Source of the DNA: Sandaracinaceae bacterium
GTDB taxonomy: Bacteria > Myxococcota_A > Polyangia > Polyangiales > Sandaracinaceae
DNA length: 59,083 bases
Direction of reading: 5' to 3'
Assembly: GCA_040218145.1 (NCBI GenBank)
Contig: JAVJQK010000067.1
Location: forward strand, 1 to 59,083
Under the pieces are notes generated by a model, which saw only the letters and a program-made list of their open reading frames with translations, had not been told where the DNA came from and ran no database searches. The translations under genes were made by a program, and so were the position numbers. Positions 46,713 to 55,826 of this stretch are shown here, piece by piece (positions within the stretch are counted from its first letter, which is position 1; every line of letters starts with the position of its first letter).

Positions 46713-47390
46713 ATGAAGCCGGACGAGATCGACGGGATCCTCGCCGCGACGCTCGAGGACGAGCGCGTGTCCCGGGGGGAGAAGCACGCGCTGAAGGAGC
46801 TGCTGCTCGACGGGGCGCTCAACGACGAGCAGCTCGCCTTCGTGCGCCACCGCGCGTTCGCGCTCGCCAAGGAGCGGGTGGGCAAAGGTCAGCAGGTCCT
46901 GGAGTGGCTCGAGGACGTGGTGAAGATCCTGACCCCGCGCCCCGAGGCGCCCACCCTCCGCGCGGAGGTGCTGTTCAGCCCCGGGCCGGGGTGCCTGAAC
47001 GCCATCACGCGCTGCCTGGAGGAGGCCCAGAAGAGCGTCGACATCTGCGTCTTCACCGTCACCGACGATCGCCTGGCGGCCGCCATCCTCGACGCGCACC
47101 GACGCGGCGTGGCCGTCCGGCTGCTCACCGACGACGACAAGTCGTTCGACCGCGGCTCCGACATCGAGCGGCTCGAGGCGGCCGGCGTGCCCGTGCGCAC
47201 CGATCGCTCCGAGCACCACATGCATCACAAGTTCGCGCTCTTCGATCGCGCGCTGGTGATCACCGGCAGCTACAACTGGACCCGCTCGGCCGCGCGTCAC
47301 AACCGCGAGAACCTGCTGGTCTCGGACGACCCGCGGCTCGTCGGGCCCTACCTCCGCCGCTTCGACGAGGACTGGGAGGGCCTCGGCTGA
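46713..47390 (+). CDS. Phospholipase D-family protein (single HKD motif)
   Basis: 225 residues from an ATG at 46713. Residues 1-75 are helical and without a known domain. Residues about 85-220 form a PLD fold with one motif, HHKFALFD (His171, Lys173, Asp178), followed by GSYNWTRSA. Single-HKD proteins of this size act as dimers; relatives include the Nuc endonuclease and the mitochondrial cardiolipin hydrolase/Zucchini group. No signal peptide is seen, so it is probably cytoplasmic. The substrate, lipid or nucleic acid, is undecided. Confidence 0.87.
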   Translation: MKPDEIDGILAATLEDERVSRGEKHALKELLLDGALNDEQLAFVRHRAFALAKERVGKGQQVLEWLEDVVKILTPRPEAPTLRAEVLFSPGPGCLNAITRCLEEAQKSVDICVFTVTDDRLAAAILDAHRRGVAVRLLTDDDKSFDRGSDIERLEAAGVPVRTDRSEHHMHHKFALFDRALVITGSYNWTRSAARHNRENLLVSDDPRLVGPYLRRFDEDWEGLG

Positions 47391-47461
47391 GCCCGCCTAT
47401 GCTCGCCTATCTTCTCGGGCCGCGACCTGGTTGGCGAGACGCCGGCTCGTAGGCTGGCGTC

Positions 47462-49525
47462 ATGAACCGCTGCCTCTTCCTCGCCGTCTTCGGTCTCCTC
47501 GTCGCCGCGTGCGACTCCCCGGTCGACACATCGCCGGATGGGTCGGTGACGCCCCGCGCCGACGCCACCACGGACGCGGCCCTTCCCCCGACGCGCTGCG
47601 GCGATGGAGCCTGCGACGCGGGCGAGACGCCCGGCACCTGCCCCGCGGATTGCGAGGACGGCGCACCGATCTGCGGGGACGGGGTCTGTGAGGTCGGCGA
47701 GACGCCCGACGACTGCGCGGCCGACTGCGACGACGGCGGCCCCGTCTGCGGGGATGGAACCTGCGACGAGGGCGAGGCCTGCGCGGCCGACTGCGACCCG
47801 TGCGGCGGCGCGCCCTGCCCCTCCGGCGGCCCCGTGCTCCGCTTCAGCGACCTCATCAGCGGCCCGGACACCGGCCTCGGCGACGGGCTGGGCAGCGGCG
47901 TGGTGGTGACCGTGTGGGGCCAGGGCCTCGGTGAGACCGAGGGGCGCGTGGTCTTCACCGACGCCGCGGGCGCGGCGCACGACGCGGCGCACGTCTACTA
48001 CTGGAAGCGCGCCGACGGTGCGCTGCCTTCGGGGCCCGCCGATCTGTGGAGCTCGCACCGCATGCAGGAGATCGCGTTCTCCATCCCCGACGCGGCGGAC
48101 GGCCCGGGCACGATCCACGTGGAGGTGGACGGGGCGCCCTCGAACTCGCTTCCGTTCACGGTGCGCGCCGGGCGCATCTTCCACGTGAGCGCGAGCGGGA
48201 GCGACGGGGCCAACGGCTCGGGCGGCGCGCCGTGGGCCAGCGCCGAGCACGCGCTCGACGAGGCCCCCGCGGGGAGCACGATCTACCTGCACGACGTCGC
48301 CGTCGGGAGCGACTCGAGCTTCCGCGGCCTCTACTGGAACAACGGGTCGGCGAGCAGCACGCGCGAGGCGCAGTTCGCCGTCGTCTCGTTCCCGGGCACG
48401 CGCCCCACCGTGACCGCCCAGCAAGGCGCCGAGTCCTACAACACCGAGGCGATGGTGATCGCCAAGCTCGACATGTACGCGTCGAACTACACCGCCGTCG
48501 ACGCGAACGACCAGCCGACGGGCAGCACGATCGCCTCCGGCGGCACGTGGGCCATCAAGACCAGCCGCCACGGCCGCGCGGTGGCCAACCGCATCGGAGA
48601 CATCCCCGGCGGATGCGCGAGCCGGACCCAGGGGGCCATCGTGGGCAGCGCGCGCTTCGGCGACGACGTCTCCGACTACCGGATCCTCGGCAACGAGGTC
48701 TACGACTACGGCTGCGCGGGCTCGAGCAAGCTGCACCACACGACCTATCTGTCCATCCGCAGCGACGGCCTCGACGTGCGGGTGGAGCCCTGGGAGTTCG
48801 GCTTCAACTACCTGCACGGCAACGAGGCCAAGTTCGGCATCCATCAGTTCGACCAGAACGAGGGCTGCGGCGACACGACCGGCCCCATCCTCATCCACGA
48901 CAACGTGATCGTCGATCAAGCAGGGGCCGGGATCAGCGTCGGCAGCCAGTGCGACTGGTCCATGGACGTGATCATCGAGAACAACGTGCTCATCGACGTC
49001 GGCCAGGCGGCGGCGTGGGACGGCCGTGACCCCGACACCACGGACGGGCCGGAGAACGGCGGCATCGCGATCCGCGACTCGGGCCTGACCGGGACGATGT
49101 ACGTCCGGCACAACCTGATCTACGCCTTCACGGCCGACGGGCAGACGATCGGCGGGCAGGGCTGCCTGAACCTGAACGGCAGCGGTGACGAGGTCTCGAT
49201 CGTCTGGGAGGACAACATCTGCTTCACCGAGCTCGACCGGCCCTTCGTCGGCGCCGGCTTTCGCGGCGAGAACAAGCTCGACAACGTCTCCGGCGCGCGG
49301 AACGTCTGGCACTTCGCGGGCGCCTCGCCGAGCGAAGCCCTCGTGCCCTCGTGGGACGCCGAGGCGATCACCGAGGACCCCGGGCTGACCGTGACCGGCG
49401 CCTGGGTCTCCCTGCCAGCCAGCTCCCCCGCCGTCGGTCGCGGCGCGCCGCTCTCGAGCCCCTACGACGTCTACGGCGTCGCTCGGGACGACGCGCCCGA
49501 CGTGGGCCCCTGCGAAGCGGAGTAG
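47462..49525 (+). CDS. Beta-helix lipoprotein with CGDG-x-CD-x-GE repeats
   Basis: 687 residues with a lipoprotein signal ending LLVAAC. Three Cys units follow (CGDGACDAGETPGTCPADC type), then an IPT/TIG-like domain (VVVTVWGQGLG, about residues 115-235), and from about residue 240 a right-handed parallel beta-helix region. The latter has HVSASGSDGANGSGGAPWASAEHAL at its entry and short Asn/Asp-rich turns such as NEVYDYGC and NNVLIDVG. Such folds bind or cleave polysaccharide; catalytic residues were not identified. It is cell-surface exposed by inference. Confidence 0.82.
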   Translation: MNRCLFLAVFGLLVAACDSPVDTSPDGSVTPRADATTDAALPPTRCGDGACDAGETPGTCPADCEDGAPICGDGVCEVGETPDDCAADCDDGGPVCGDGTCDEGEACAADCDPCGGAPCPSGGPVLRFSDLISGPDTGLGDGLGSGVVVTVWGQGLGETEGRVVFTDAAGAAHDAAHVYYWKRADGALPSGPADLWSSHRMQEIAFSIPDAADGPGTIHVEVDGAPSNSLPFTVRAGRIFHVSASGSDGANGSGGAPWASAEHALDEAPAGSTIYLHDVAVGSDSSFRGLYWNNGSASSTREAQFAVVSFPGTRPTVTAQQGAESYNTEAMVIAKLDMYASNYTAVDANDQPTGSTIASGGTWAIKTSRHGRAVANRIGDIPGGCASRTQGAIVGSARFGDDVSDYRILGNEVYDYGCAGSSKLHHTTYLSIRSDGLDVRVEPWEFGFNYLHGNEAKFGIHQFDQNEGCGDTTGPILIHDNVIVDQAGAGISVGSQCDWSMDVIIENNVLIDVGQAAAWDGRDPDTTDGPENGGIAIRDSGLTGTMYVRHNLIYAFTADGQTIGGQGCLNLNGSGDEVSIVWEDNICFTELDRPFVGAGFRGENKLDNVSGARNVWHFAGASPSEALVPSWDAEAITEDPGLTVTGAWVSLPASSPAVGRGAPLSSPYDVYGVARDDAPDVGPCEAE

Positions 49526-49569
49526 GTCCCCGTGAGCGTCGCAGGGGCACCCGCACGGAACGATCGCTG

Positions 49570-49589
49570 ACAACGGCATCCTCCGTTGT
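49570..49589 (+). terminator. 7-bp hairpin after the beta-helix gene
   Basis: ACAACGG and CCGTTGT pair over a 6-nt loop, 45 bp after the stop at 49525. No T-run follows, so a terminator role is weakly supported. Confidence 0.4.
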
Positions 49590-49607
49590 GATAGAAGCGG
49601 ACGGGTG

Positions 49608-49917
49608 ATGGCCGACTCGTCTATCTTCCTGGAGCACCGACAGCCGAGCGGACGGCGCTTCGGGCCGGACGGGCTTCCGAGAGGTCACCTGCGGGACTGC
49701 GATCGCGTGGAGCTGCTGCTGCGCGACGCCGACGCGCAGCGGCCCGGCTGAATGGGCGCGCGGCGCGTGTTCGCGAAAGCGCGCCCGACGCGACGCGTTC
49801 GGCAAGGGCTGGGCGTCGCTCGACCCGCAGCTCGGGCACACCGTCTGGCGCAAGGCCAACGCGGCCCCCGCGGGACCGCCTCGACGTGGCCGAGCAGGCG
49901 CCCGCGAGGTCCGATGA
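49608..49917 (+). pseudogene. Frame-broken gene remnant
   Basis: An ATG at 49608 opens a 47-codon frame (SSIFLEHRQPSGRRFGP ... LRDCDRVELLLRDAD) that stops at 49751. Downstream a different frame reads like natural protein (FGKGWASLDPQLGHTVWRK) up to a TGA at 49915-49917. The two parts may be pieces of one decayed gene. The family was not recognised. The end overlaps the ATG of the next gene. Confidence 0.35.
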
Positions 49918-50579
49918 CTGAAGCGCGCGGCGCCGGCGTGAGCGGCGCGCTCGTCACCCTGCTCTGCGCGCTCGCGAATCACGCCGCCGCCGACGTCTTG
50001 CCTCCCGAGCCCGAGGGCTGCTCGCCAGGCAGCGAGGCGGTCGCGCTGCACGATGGGTCCTGGTGCGAACCGGAGCTGCCGGACGACTGCCCGGAAGGCT
50101 ACCTGCCCCGCGTGGTGCGCAACGTGTCGTACTGCGAGCCCCCGCCATCGACGCCGTGTCCGACCGGCTCGCGAGCGACCAGCCTGGGTCCAGACCGCCC
50201 GTTCTGCCTGTCGCTCACGCCATGTGCCGACGATCCGTCCGTGTGCGGGACCTTCGAGTGCCGACCGACCGGCATCTGTGTGGCTGACGGCCTCCTCCCC
50301 GGCCCAATCCGGGGAGAGCCCGTCCGCGATCCACGGGCCCACGGCGCATGCGGGACGGACGCCGACTGCGCGTCCGGCCAGCGCTGCGACACCACTCCAC
50401 GGTGCGACCCGGGGACGCATCGCGTGGCGCCCGACGGCCGAGCGCTGCCCGCCATCATCCGAACCCGCGCCGAGCCGAGCTGGTTCTGGGCGTGGCTCCC
50501 TGCGTTGGCCGCATGCGTCGCGCTGCTGGGCGCGGCAGCGGCGCTCGGCGCCGCGCTCCTACGACGGCGGCGAGCGTGA
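49914..50579 (+). CDS. Small secreted Cys-rich protein with C-terminal membrane/sorting tail
   Basis: 221 residues from an ATG at 49914, chosen because a signal peptide (SGALVTLLCALANHAAA) follows; the frame is open further upstream but reads as low-complexity shadow. The middle holds about 18 Cys in pairs, as in CGTDADCASGQRC. The C-terminus has WFWAWLPALAACVALLG, a hydrophobic helix and RRRRA, a sorting-type tail. It is probably displayed on the cell surface; the function is unknown. Confidence 0.7.
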   Translation: MTEARGAGVSGALVTLLCALANHAAADVLPPEPEGCSPGSEAVALHDGSWCEPELPDDCPEGYLPRVVRNVSYCEPPPSTPCPTGSRATSLGPDRPFCLSLTPCADDPSVCGTFECRPTGICVADGLLPGPIRGEPVRDPRAHGACGTDADCASGQRCDTTPRCDPGTHRVAPDGRALPAIIRTRAEPSWFWAWLPALAACVALLGAAAALGAALLRRRRA

Positions 50580-50888
50580 GTCGAGCTGTCACGACAACAC
50601 GACCCGCTGAGCCTCGCTCAATCGAAGAAAACAGCCTATGAAGATGCATAAACACTTTGCCTGAACATGCGTTCATGCCTGGCCCGCATCGGCCCAGGCG
50701 GGTTGACGGGCACGTCGTCCGTCAGCAGGACGCCGGTCTCGAACGCGCGCAGGTTCGTCTGCGTGTCCTGTCCGACCTCCCGACCCAGCGCCCGCTCAGC
50801 GCCGCACAGGAGGCCTACGCGGCGCTGGACGTGGAGCTCCTGCACCGGCTCGCGCGGGGCTCGGCGAGCGAAGCGGAGTAGGCTCCCG
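50580..50888. other. 309-bp interval with no supported gene
   Basis: The first 80 bp are unusually AT-rich for this window. A plus frame ending at 50881 (AQEAYAALDVELLHRLARG) and an overlapping minus frame ending at 50636 both look partly natural, but neither has a credible start or family. This may be the tail of a decayed gene together with control sequence. Confidence 0.35.
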
Positions 50889-52199
50889 TCAACCCGCGCG
50901 GAGCAAGAACCAGCCCGCTCCGGCCGCGGCGAGCAGCACCGCGATCAAGAAGTAGAGCGTGAGGTTGCGGCTGCGGCGCTTGGCCGCGCGCATGGCGGTC
51001 AGCGTGCGGTCGACCTCGTCGAGCGCGTCCTGCTCCCGGAGGGCCTTGGCGGCGGGCGTCTCGACGCGGGTGATGCCGGTCGGCGCCTCGAGCGGGGGCG
51101 GCGCGAAGGAGCTCTTCTGCACGACGCCTTGCCCGAGAGTGCTGCTCGAGGTCTCGTCGTCGAGGCCGCCGACGGGCGTGGAGCGTGGGCTGTCCGGGAC
51201 GTGCAGCAGCGCGTCGCGGATGAGGAGCCGGTCGCTGAAGCACTCGCGCAGCCACGCGCCCACCTCCGCGTGCCCCGCCGGCCGGCCGAGGCCATAGAGA
51301 TAGGTCTCGAGCTGATGGGCGAGCACCCGCGCGCTCGGGGTGCGGCGCTCGACGTCGCGCGTGAGGGCGCTCATCACGATCCGCTCGAGCTCGAGCGGGT
51401 AGCTGGTGGTGATGGCGCTCGGCGGGGTGATCGGGCCGTGCACCACGCGCTCGATGGTCTCGCCCTGGTGCGTGCCCCGGAAGAGGCGCCGCCCGAGGGT
51501 CGCCTCCCAGAGCATCACGCCGAGCGACCAGACGTCGGCGCGCCGGTCGATCTCCTTGCCGGTGAGCTGCTCGGGCGCCATGTGCGAGAGCTTGCCCTTG
51601 ACGAGGCCCGCCGCGGTGACGGTCTGACGCCCGCGCGCGAGCACGACGCCGAAGTCGATCACGACCGCCGCGCCGTCGTAGGTCACGACGACGTTCTGGG
51701 GTGAGACGTCTCGGTGCACGACGTCGAGGGGCTCGCCGTCGGCGTCGCAGAGCTCGTGCGCGGCGTGGAGGCCGCGCGCGGCGTCGGCGATCACCCGGGC
51801 CGCGAGCCAGGCGGGGAACACGCCGCGCTCGGCCCAGCCGCGACGGAGCATCGCGGTCAGGGTCTCGCCGTGGAGGTACTCCATCGCCATGTACAGGCGC
51901 TCGTCCTGGCGGCCGAAGTCGATGACCGAGCAGACGTTGGGGTGATGGATCCGCGCGATGAGGCGCGCCTCGTCGGCGAGCATGGTCGCGAAGCTGTCGT
52001 CGCCGCTCCGCTCCGGGTGGACGACCTTGACCGCGACGCTGCGCTCGAAGCCCGCCTCGCCCGCGATGGTGGCCAGGTAGATGGACGCCATGCCCCCGTC
52101 GGCGAGCTTGTGGCGCAGGCGATAGCGACCGAGCTGCTCCCCGGAGAGATCTCCTGGCTCGTTCGCGCTCTCGCTGCGCGGCTCTCTCGCGGCAGACAT
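50889..52199 (-). CDS. Membrane-anchored Ser/Thr protein kinase (Hanks type)
   Basis: 436 residues from an ATG at 52199 with GGGGGGAG 5 nt upstream; a start at 52229 would add 10 residues. The kinase domain (about 24-290) has a Gly-rich loop LADGGMASIY, Lys58 in VAVKVV, the catalytic loop VHRDVSPQN (Asp164), IDFG (182-184) and MAPEQ (208-210), so it should be active. A Pro/Ser linker leads to one membrane helix (LTLYFLIAVLLAAAGAGWFLL, about 413-431) at the very C-terminus, with only a few residues outside. Such tail-anchored kinases are frequent in myxobacteria. Confidence 0.94.
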   Translation of the reverse strand: MSAAREPRSESANEPGDLSGEQLGRYRLRHKLADGGMASIYLATIAGEAGFERSVAVKVVHPERSGDDSFATMLADEARLIARIHHPNVCSVIDFGRQDERLYMAMEYLHGETLTAMLRRGWAERGVFPAWLAARVIADAARGLHAAHELCDADGEPLDVVHRDVSPQNVVVTYDGAAVVIDFGVVLARGRQTVTAAGLVKGKLSHMAPEQLTGKEIDRRADVWSLGVMLWEATLGRRLFRGTHQGETIERVVHGPITPPSAITTSYPLELERIVMSALTRDVERRTPSARVLAHQLETYLYGLGRPAGHAEVGAWLRECFSDRLLIRDALLHVPDSPRSTPVGGLDDETSSSTLGQGVVQKSSFAPPPLEAPTGITRVETPAAKALREQDALDEVDRTLTAMRAAKRRSRNLTLYFLIAVLLAAAGAGWFLLRAG

Positions 52200-52437
52200 C
52201 GGCTCCCCCCGGCTTCCCCCACGCACCATTGTGCACGATATACGCCGGGGCCGCTGAACCCAACAACCCGGCGCTGGGGCTGACCGCCCGTAGGCCGCGC
52301 GCCCGCAGGTGTGGGGCGGCGGGCTATGTTGGTTCCCCCCCGAAGCCGTCGGGGGACGGCCGCGAGGGACGCCCGCCGTCCGCGCGAGATCAGCGGAGAT
52401 TAGGCGAGCGGAGGAGGAGGTCCGCTAGATTCGCCCC

Positions 52438-54138
52438 ATGCAGTACGGTCGGCTTCTCCCGCTCCTCGGTGTCCTTCTCCTGGCCGGGTGCGACGGTCCC
52501 CTCGAACCCGCGATGGACACTGGCCTGCCGGGCCGGGACGGGAGCGTGCCGACGGATCCGGACGCGGACGCGCCCTCGCGAGACGGCGGGGACGACGCGG
52601 GGCCGCCGCCGCCGCCCGGCGAGTGGCAGCTCCCGCCGGGGCACTTCCACCCCGCGGTGATGCCGATGGAGCTGGTCCATCCCCGGCCCGACGACGAGAC
52701 GTCCGAGCACGCGCGCCATCGCTGGGCGCACCCCGAGGTCGCCTATCGGATCCCGGCCGCGGTGATCCAGGGCGGGGCGTGGCCGTTCTTCTACGAGATC
52801 GTCGAGGGGCCGCCCGGGGCGACGATCGGCGCGCAGCTCGACCACGTCGACGACGTGCAGGTGGCCAGCCCCGAGTACGGGATCGTCAGCTGGACGCCGA
52901 GCGCGGCGGACGAGGGGAGCACCGTCACCTTCGTCGTCCGCGTGACCGACCAGGAGGGCGCGACGGTGGAGGCGCGCTGGACGGTCACCGTGGACGCGTC
53001 GCGCTTCCTCTTCCTCAGCCCGTCGGGCAACGCCAGCAACCCCGGCACGATCGACGCGCCGATGCGCGACATGGCCGACTGGTATCGCGGTGACCCCACC
53101 GACGACACGTTCGCGGATCGGCTCGTGTATTTCCGCGCCGGCGACTACACGCCCATCGGCCAGGACGGCAACGAGAACCTCCGCATGGAGGCCGGCGTCA
53201 AGCCGATGACCTACATGGCGTACCCGGGGGAGGTCGCCACGCTCGACGCGACGCGCGCCTCGTGGACGTTCTGGGCCGGCACGAACGACGTCTACTTCTC
53301 GGGCCTGCGCTTCGTGGGCAGCAAGGTGGTCCAGCCTGACGGCGGTGAGGTCGCCAATGCGCGCAACATCGCGTTCTATGGCGAGCGCAACCACGAGCGC
53401 GTCACCTTCTTCGAGGTGACGGCCGAGGACATCGCGCCCGGCGCCGTGGGCAACGACAACCCCGCGTTCGTGTGGCGCCCCTCGAGCGGGAGCCGCCGCG
53501 GTCGTCACTGGGCCTTCGTCAACAACACCTTCGACACCGCGGGCCCCAGGAGCAGCAACGGGCCGCGGCCGGTCTCCCTCTCGTGCGTGTCGTACGTGGT
53601 CTACGAGGGCAACACCGTCATCGACTGGCACGCGACGAACATCTTCGGAGACAAGGCAAGCGTCGACCACGAGACGCAGCGCAACAACGATCTCTGGGAG
53701 GTGGCGCGGACCGTCGAGGGGACCGGCTACGGGCTCGGGGCCGGCATGTCGAACAGCTACGACACGTCGCACAGCCCGGGTTACGTGGAGGTCGGTTGGA
53801 ACCGCATCCGCCTGCCGATGGCGCGCGGCTCCGGTCCGTGGGCCCTCTCCTTCGCGCGGAGCGCGATCGGGAGCGAGGAGCCCCGCGGGCCCGTGTGGGC
53901 CTACCGCAACTCGATCGTCGGCTCGGTCGCCGTCTGGGCGTCGGGGAGCGTCGAGGCGCAGCTCGAGGACAACGTCGTCCAGGGCGAGACGTGGCGAGGC
54001 GCCGACCCGGCGACGGCCGCGAGCGACAACCACTGGGTGATGGACCTGGACGCCGAGGTCTTCGACGACGCGACGGGCGCGCTCATCGGCGAGGCGCGCG
54101 CGAGCTACCTGGGCACGCGCGGCGCCGAGGTCCACTGA
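52438..54138 (+). CDS. Beta-helix lipoprotein with Ig-like domain
   Basis: 566 residues with lipobox VLLLAGC and an Asp/Gly linker. Residues about 105-185 look like a putative Ig/cadherin-like domain (YEIVEGPPGATI ... GIVSWTPSAADEGSTVTFVVRVTD). From about 190 the LFLSPSGNASNPGTIDAP entry leads into a right-handed beta-helix domain with GNT/NNTF turns and SGLRFVGSKV. It resembles the 687-residue lipoprotein in layout. Polysaccharide binding or lysis is a reasonable guess, but no catalytic residues were identified. It diverges from the kinase gene. Confidence 0.8.
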   Translation: MQYGRLLPLLGVLLLAGCDGPLEPAMDTGLPGRDGSVPTDPDADAPSRDGGDDAGPPPPPGEWQLPPGHFHPAVMPMELVHPRPDDETSEHARHRWAHPEVAYRIPAAVIQGGAWPFFYEIVEGPPGATIGAQLDHVDDVQVASPEYGIVSWTPSAADEGSTVTFVVRVTDQEGATVEARWTVTVDASRFLFLSPSGNASNPGTIDAPMRDMADWYRGDPTDDTFADRLVYFRAGDYTPIGQDGNENLRMEAGVKPMTYMAYPGEVATLDATRASWTFWAGTNDVYFSGLRFVGSKVVQPDGGEVANARNIAFYGERNHERVTFFEVTAEDIAPGAVGNDNPAFVWRPSSGSRRGRHWAFVNNTFDTAGPRSSNGPRPVSLSCVSYVVYEGNTVIDWHATNIFGDKASVDHETQRNNDLWEVARTVEGTGYGLGAGMSNSYDTSHSPGYVEVGWNRIRLPMARGSGPWALSFARSAIGSEEPRGPVWAYRNSIVGSVAVWASGSVEAQLEDNVVQGETWRGADPATAASDNHWVMDLDAEVFDDATGALIGEARASYLGTRGAEVH

Positions 54139-54140
54139 GC

Positions 54141-54268
54141 CTGTCGCTCTAGGGGCGTGTCGCTCAGGGGGCCTGTCGCTCAGGGCGCCTGTCGCTCGGG
54201 GCGCCTGTCGCTCAGGGCGCCTGTCGCTCGAGGGGCCTGTCGCTCAGGGGGCCTGTCGCTCAGGGGCA
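54141..54268. repeat. Eight-copy 16-17 bp tandem repeat of mini-hairpins
   Basis: TGTCGCTC recurs eight times with a period of 16-17 bp. Within most copies CCTG and CAGG flank TCGCT, so each copy can fold as a 4-bp hairpin on either strand. The array fills the gap between convergent genes and runs into the last codons of the minus-strand lipoprotein gene. Confidence 0.9.
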
Positions 54269-54807
54269 AGGTCGAGCGTGAGCGAGGCGCGGTCGACCTC
54301 GCCGCAGCCTTCGCCGAACGGCTCGTACGGCGCGTACTCGAGCGGATCGCCGCTCGCGGTGCCGAGGGGTTGGTCGCCGTCGAAGGCGCGGACCGTCAAC
54401 GACGTGGGGCGGCCCGTGCTGCGGAGCTCGTGGACCGCGCCGTCCGCGCCGATGGTGGCGACGGTGAGCGAGGGACAGTCGACCTCGGCCTGGGTGCTGG
54501 GCGACTCCACGGCCCCTTCGCTGGCTCGGCCGGGCGAGACGCCGGAGACGCGCAGCGCGCAGCGCTCCTCCGCGCCGTCCACGACCACCTCGAGCCGGAT
54601 CTCGCGAGCGCGGTCGATGGGCGGCGTCAGCGCGATCTCGACGTGCGGCGGCGGCGGGATCATCGATGGGCACGCCCGCTCCGTCTCGGCGGCGACCTCG
54701 GGCGGAGGGGCGTCGTCGGCCCCGCAGGCGGTCATCCAGATCACGAAGAGCGCGCCGACGCCCATCCTCCAACAACGAGATGATGTCACCGGGCGAGTCA
54801 GCCGCAT
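54244..54807 (-). CDS. Uncharacterised lipoprotein
   Basis: 187 residues from an ATG at 54807 (an internal ATG also precedes the signal). The signal ends VIWMTACG. The mature part has beta-strand-like segments and four spaced Cys (RACPS, RCALRV, DCPSL, GCGEV). No family match. The final residues (APERQAP) and the stop are encoded by the tandem repeat, so the 3' end may have been captured by repeat growth. It is 13 bp downstream of the next lipoprotein gene on the same strand. Confidence 0.7.
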   Translation of the reverse strand: MRLTRPVTSSRCWRMGVGALFVIWMTACGADDAPPPEVAAETERACPSMIPPPPHVEIALTPPIDRAREIRLEVVVDGAEERCALRVSGVSPGRASEGAVESPSTQAEVDCPSLTVATIGADGAVHELRSTGRPTSLTVRAFDGDQPLGTASGDPLEYAPYEPFGEGCGEVDRASLTLDLAPERQAP

Positions 54808-54820
54808 CGAGACCTCGCGG

Positions 54821-55768
54821 TCAAGGCGCGTTCGGGCCGTCGCCACTGGGAGCGGCGCTCGCGAGCGCGCGCTCGATCGTCTCGGAGTCCACCTCCGAGA
54901 ACCCCACGAGGCGCTCCCCGGGGGCGCTCCGGGCCCACTCCGGCGCGGGACCGCGGAGCGGCGTCGGCATCTCCACGACCACGCTGCGCCGGTAGTCGCC
55001 CCACGTCCCGTCACCGCACGCGTAGCAGGTGTCGATCGCGAGCCGCGCGCTCATCAACACTCCTCGCGAGGTCCAGCTCGGGTGCAGGGCCACGCGCTGC
55101 ACGTCCTCGACGTCTTCACCGAGGTCTCGCTCCGCGGCCATCGCCGCGAGCCGCGCCGTGCCCTCGGCCGTCGCCTGCGCTTCACCGGGCGGCGCGACGA
55201 ACGCACCGGGCTCACCGCGGAGGCTCACCACGTGCTGCTCGGCGTGCGTGGCCCCATGCGCCCCGAACGCGTCGAGCCCGAGCTCCTCGGTCACGAACGC
55301 CCAGCCATCGACCACCGCCTCGAGCCGAACCGCGTGCGAGACGTCGCGCGCGACGAGAGACGGCTCGGCGCTGACGATCTCGATCCGTCGATCGTCGGTG
55401 AGCGACACGAACGCGGCGCGCAGCAGCTCGCCGCGCCGGTCGGCCGTCCGGGGGTCCGGGCTCTCCTCGTCCGGCAGCTCGTCCCAGAGGGGCACCTCGA
55501 CCGACTCGACGGTCCAGCGATAGAGCGCGCCGTCCTCGGCGAAGAGGGCGCCCTCCAGATCGGCGAGCACGCGTCCGTCGGCGCGATCCACCCAGCGGGT
55601 GCGCAGGGTCTCGCCCTCCTGCACGACCACCAGTCCCGACGCGGTGGGCGCCGCGCCCGGAGGCGTCCGTGGCCCCTCTGACGCGCTCGCGCCGCCACAG
55701 CCCGCGATCGCGAGCAGCGCCATCGCGAGCCCCCCGCAAACCCAGCTCCTGTGCGCTCGTCCGCCCAC
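54821..55768 (-). CDS. Uncharacterised lipoprotein
   Basis: 315 residues from a GTG at 55768 with GGAGGGGAGGG just upstream; GTG at 55789 is an alternative. The signal ends LLAIAGC. The mature protein is acidic, with segments such as LVVVQEGETLRTRWVDRADG and a CYACGDG motif near residue 255. No known domain is recognised. It is followed after 13 bp by another lipoprotein gene and probably forms a two-gene operon with it. Confidence 0.72.
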   Translation of the reverse strand: MGGRAHRSWVCGGLAMALLAIAGCGGASASEGPRTPPGAAPTASGLVVVQEGETLRTRWVDRADGRVLADLEGALFAEDGALYRWTVESVEVPLWDELPDEESPDPRTADRRGELLRAAFVSLTDDRRIEIVSAEPSLVARDVSHAVRLEAVVDGWAFVTEELGLDAFGAHGATHAEQHVVSLRGEPGAFVAPPGEAQATAEGTARLAAMAAERDLGEDVEDVQRVALHPSWTSRGVLMSARLAIDTCYACGDGTWGDYRRSVVVEMPTPLRGPAPEWARSAPGERLVGFSEVDSETIERALASAAPSGDGPNAP

Positions 55769-55826
55769 GCGCCCTCCCCTCCGCGGCACGGCGTAGCACC
55801 GTGGATGAGATCCTCCCAGCCGAGCT

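Noticed and set aside
54141-54268. A possible CRISPR-like array
   Set aside because: The period is only 16-17 bp with no unique spacers and no cas genes, so it is a simple tandem repeat.
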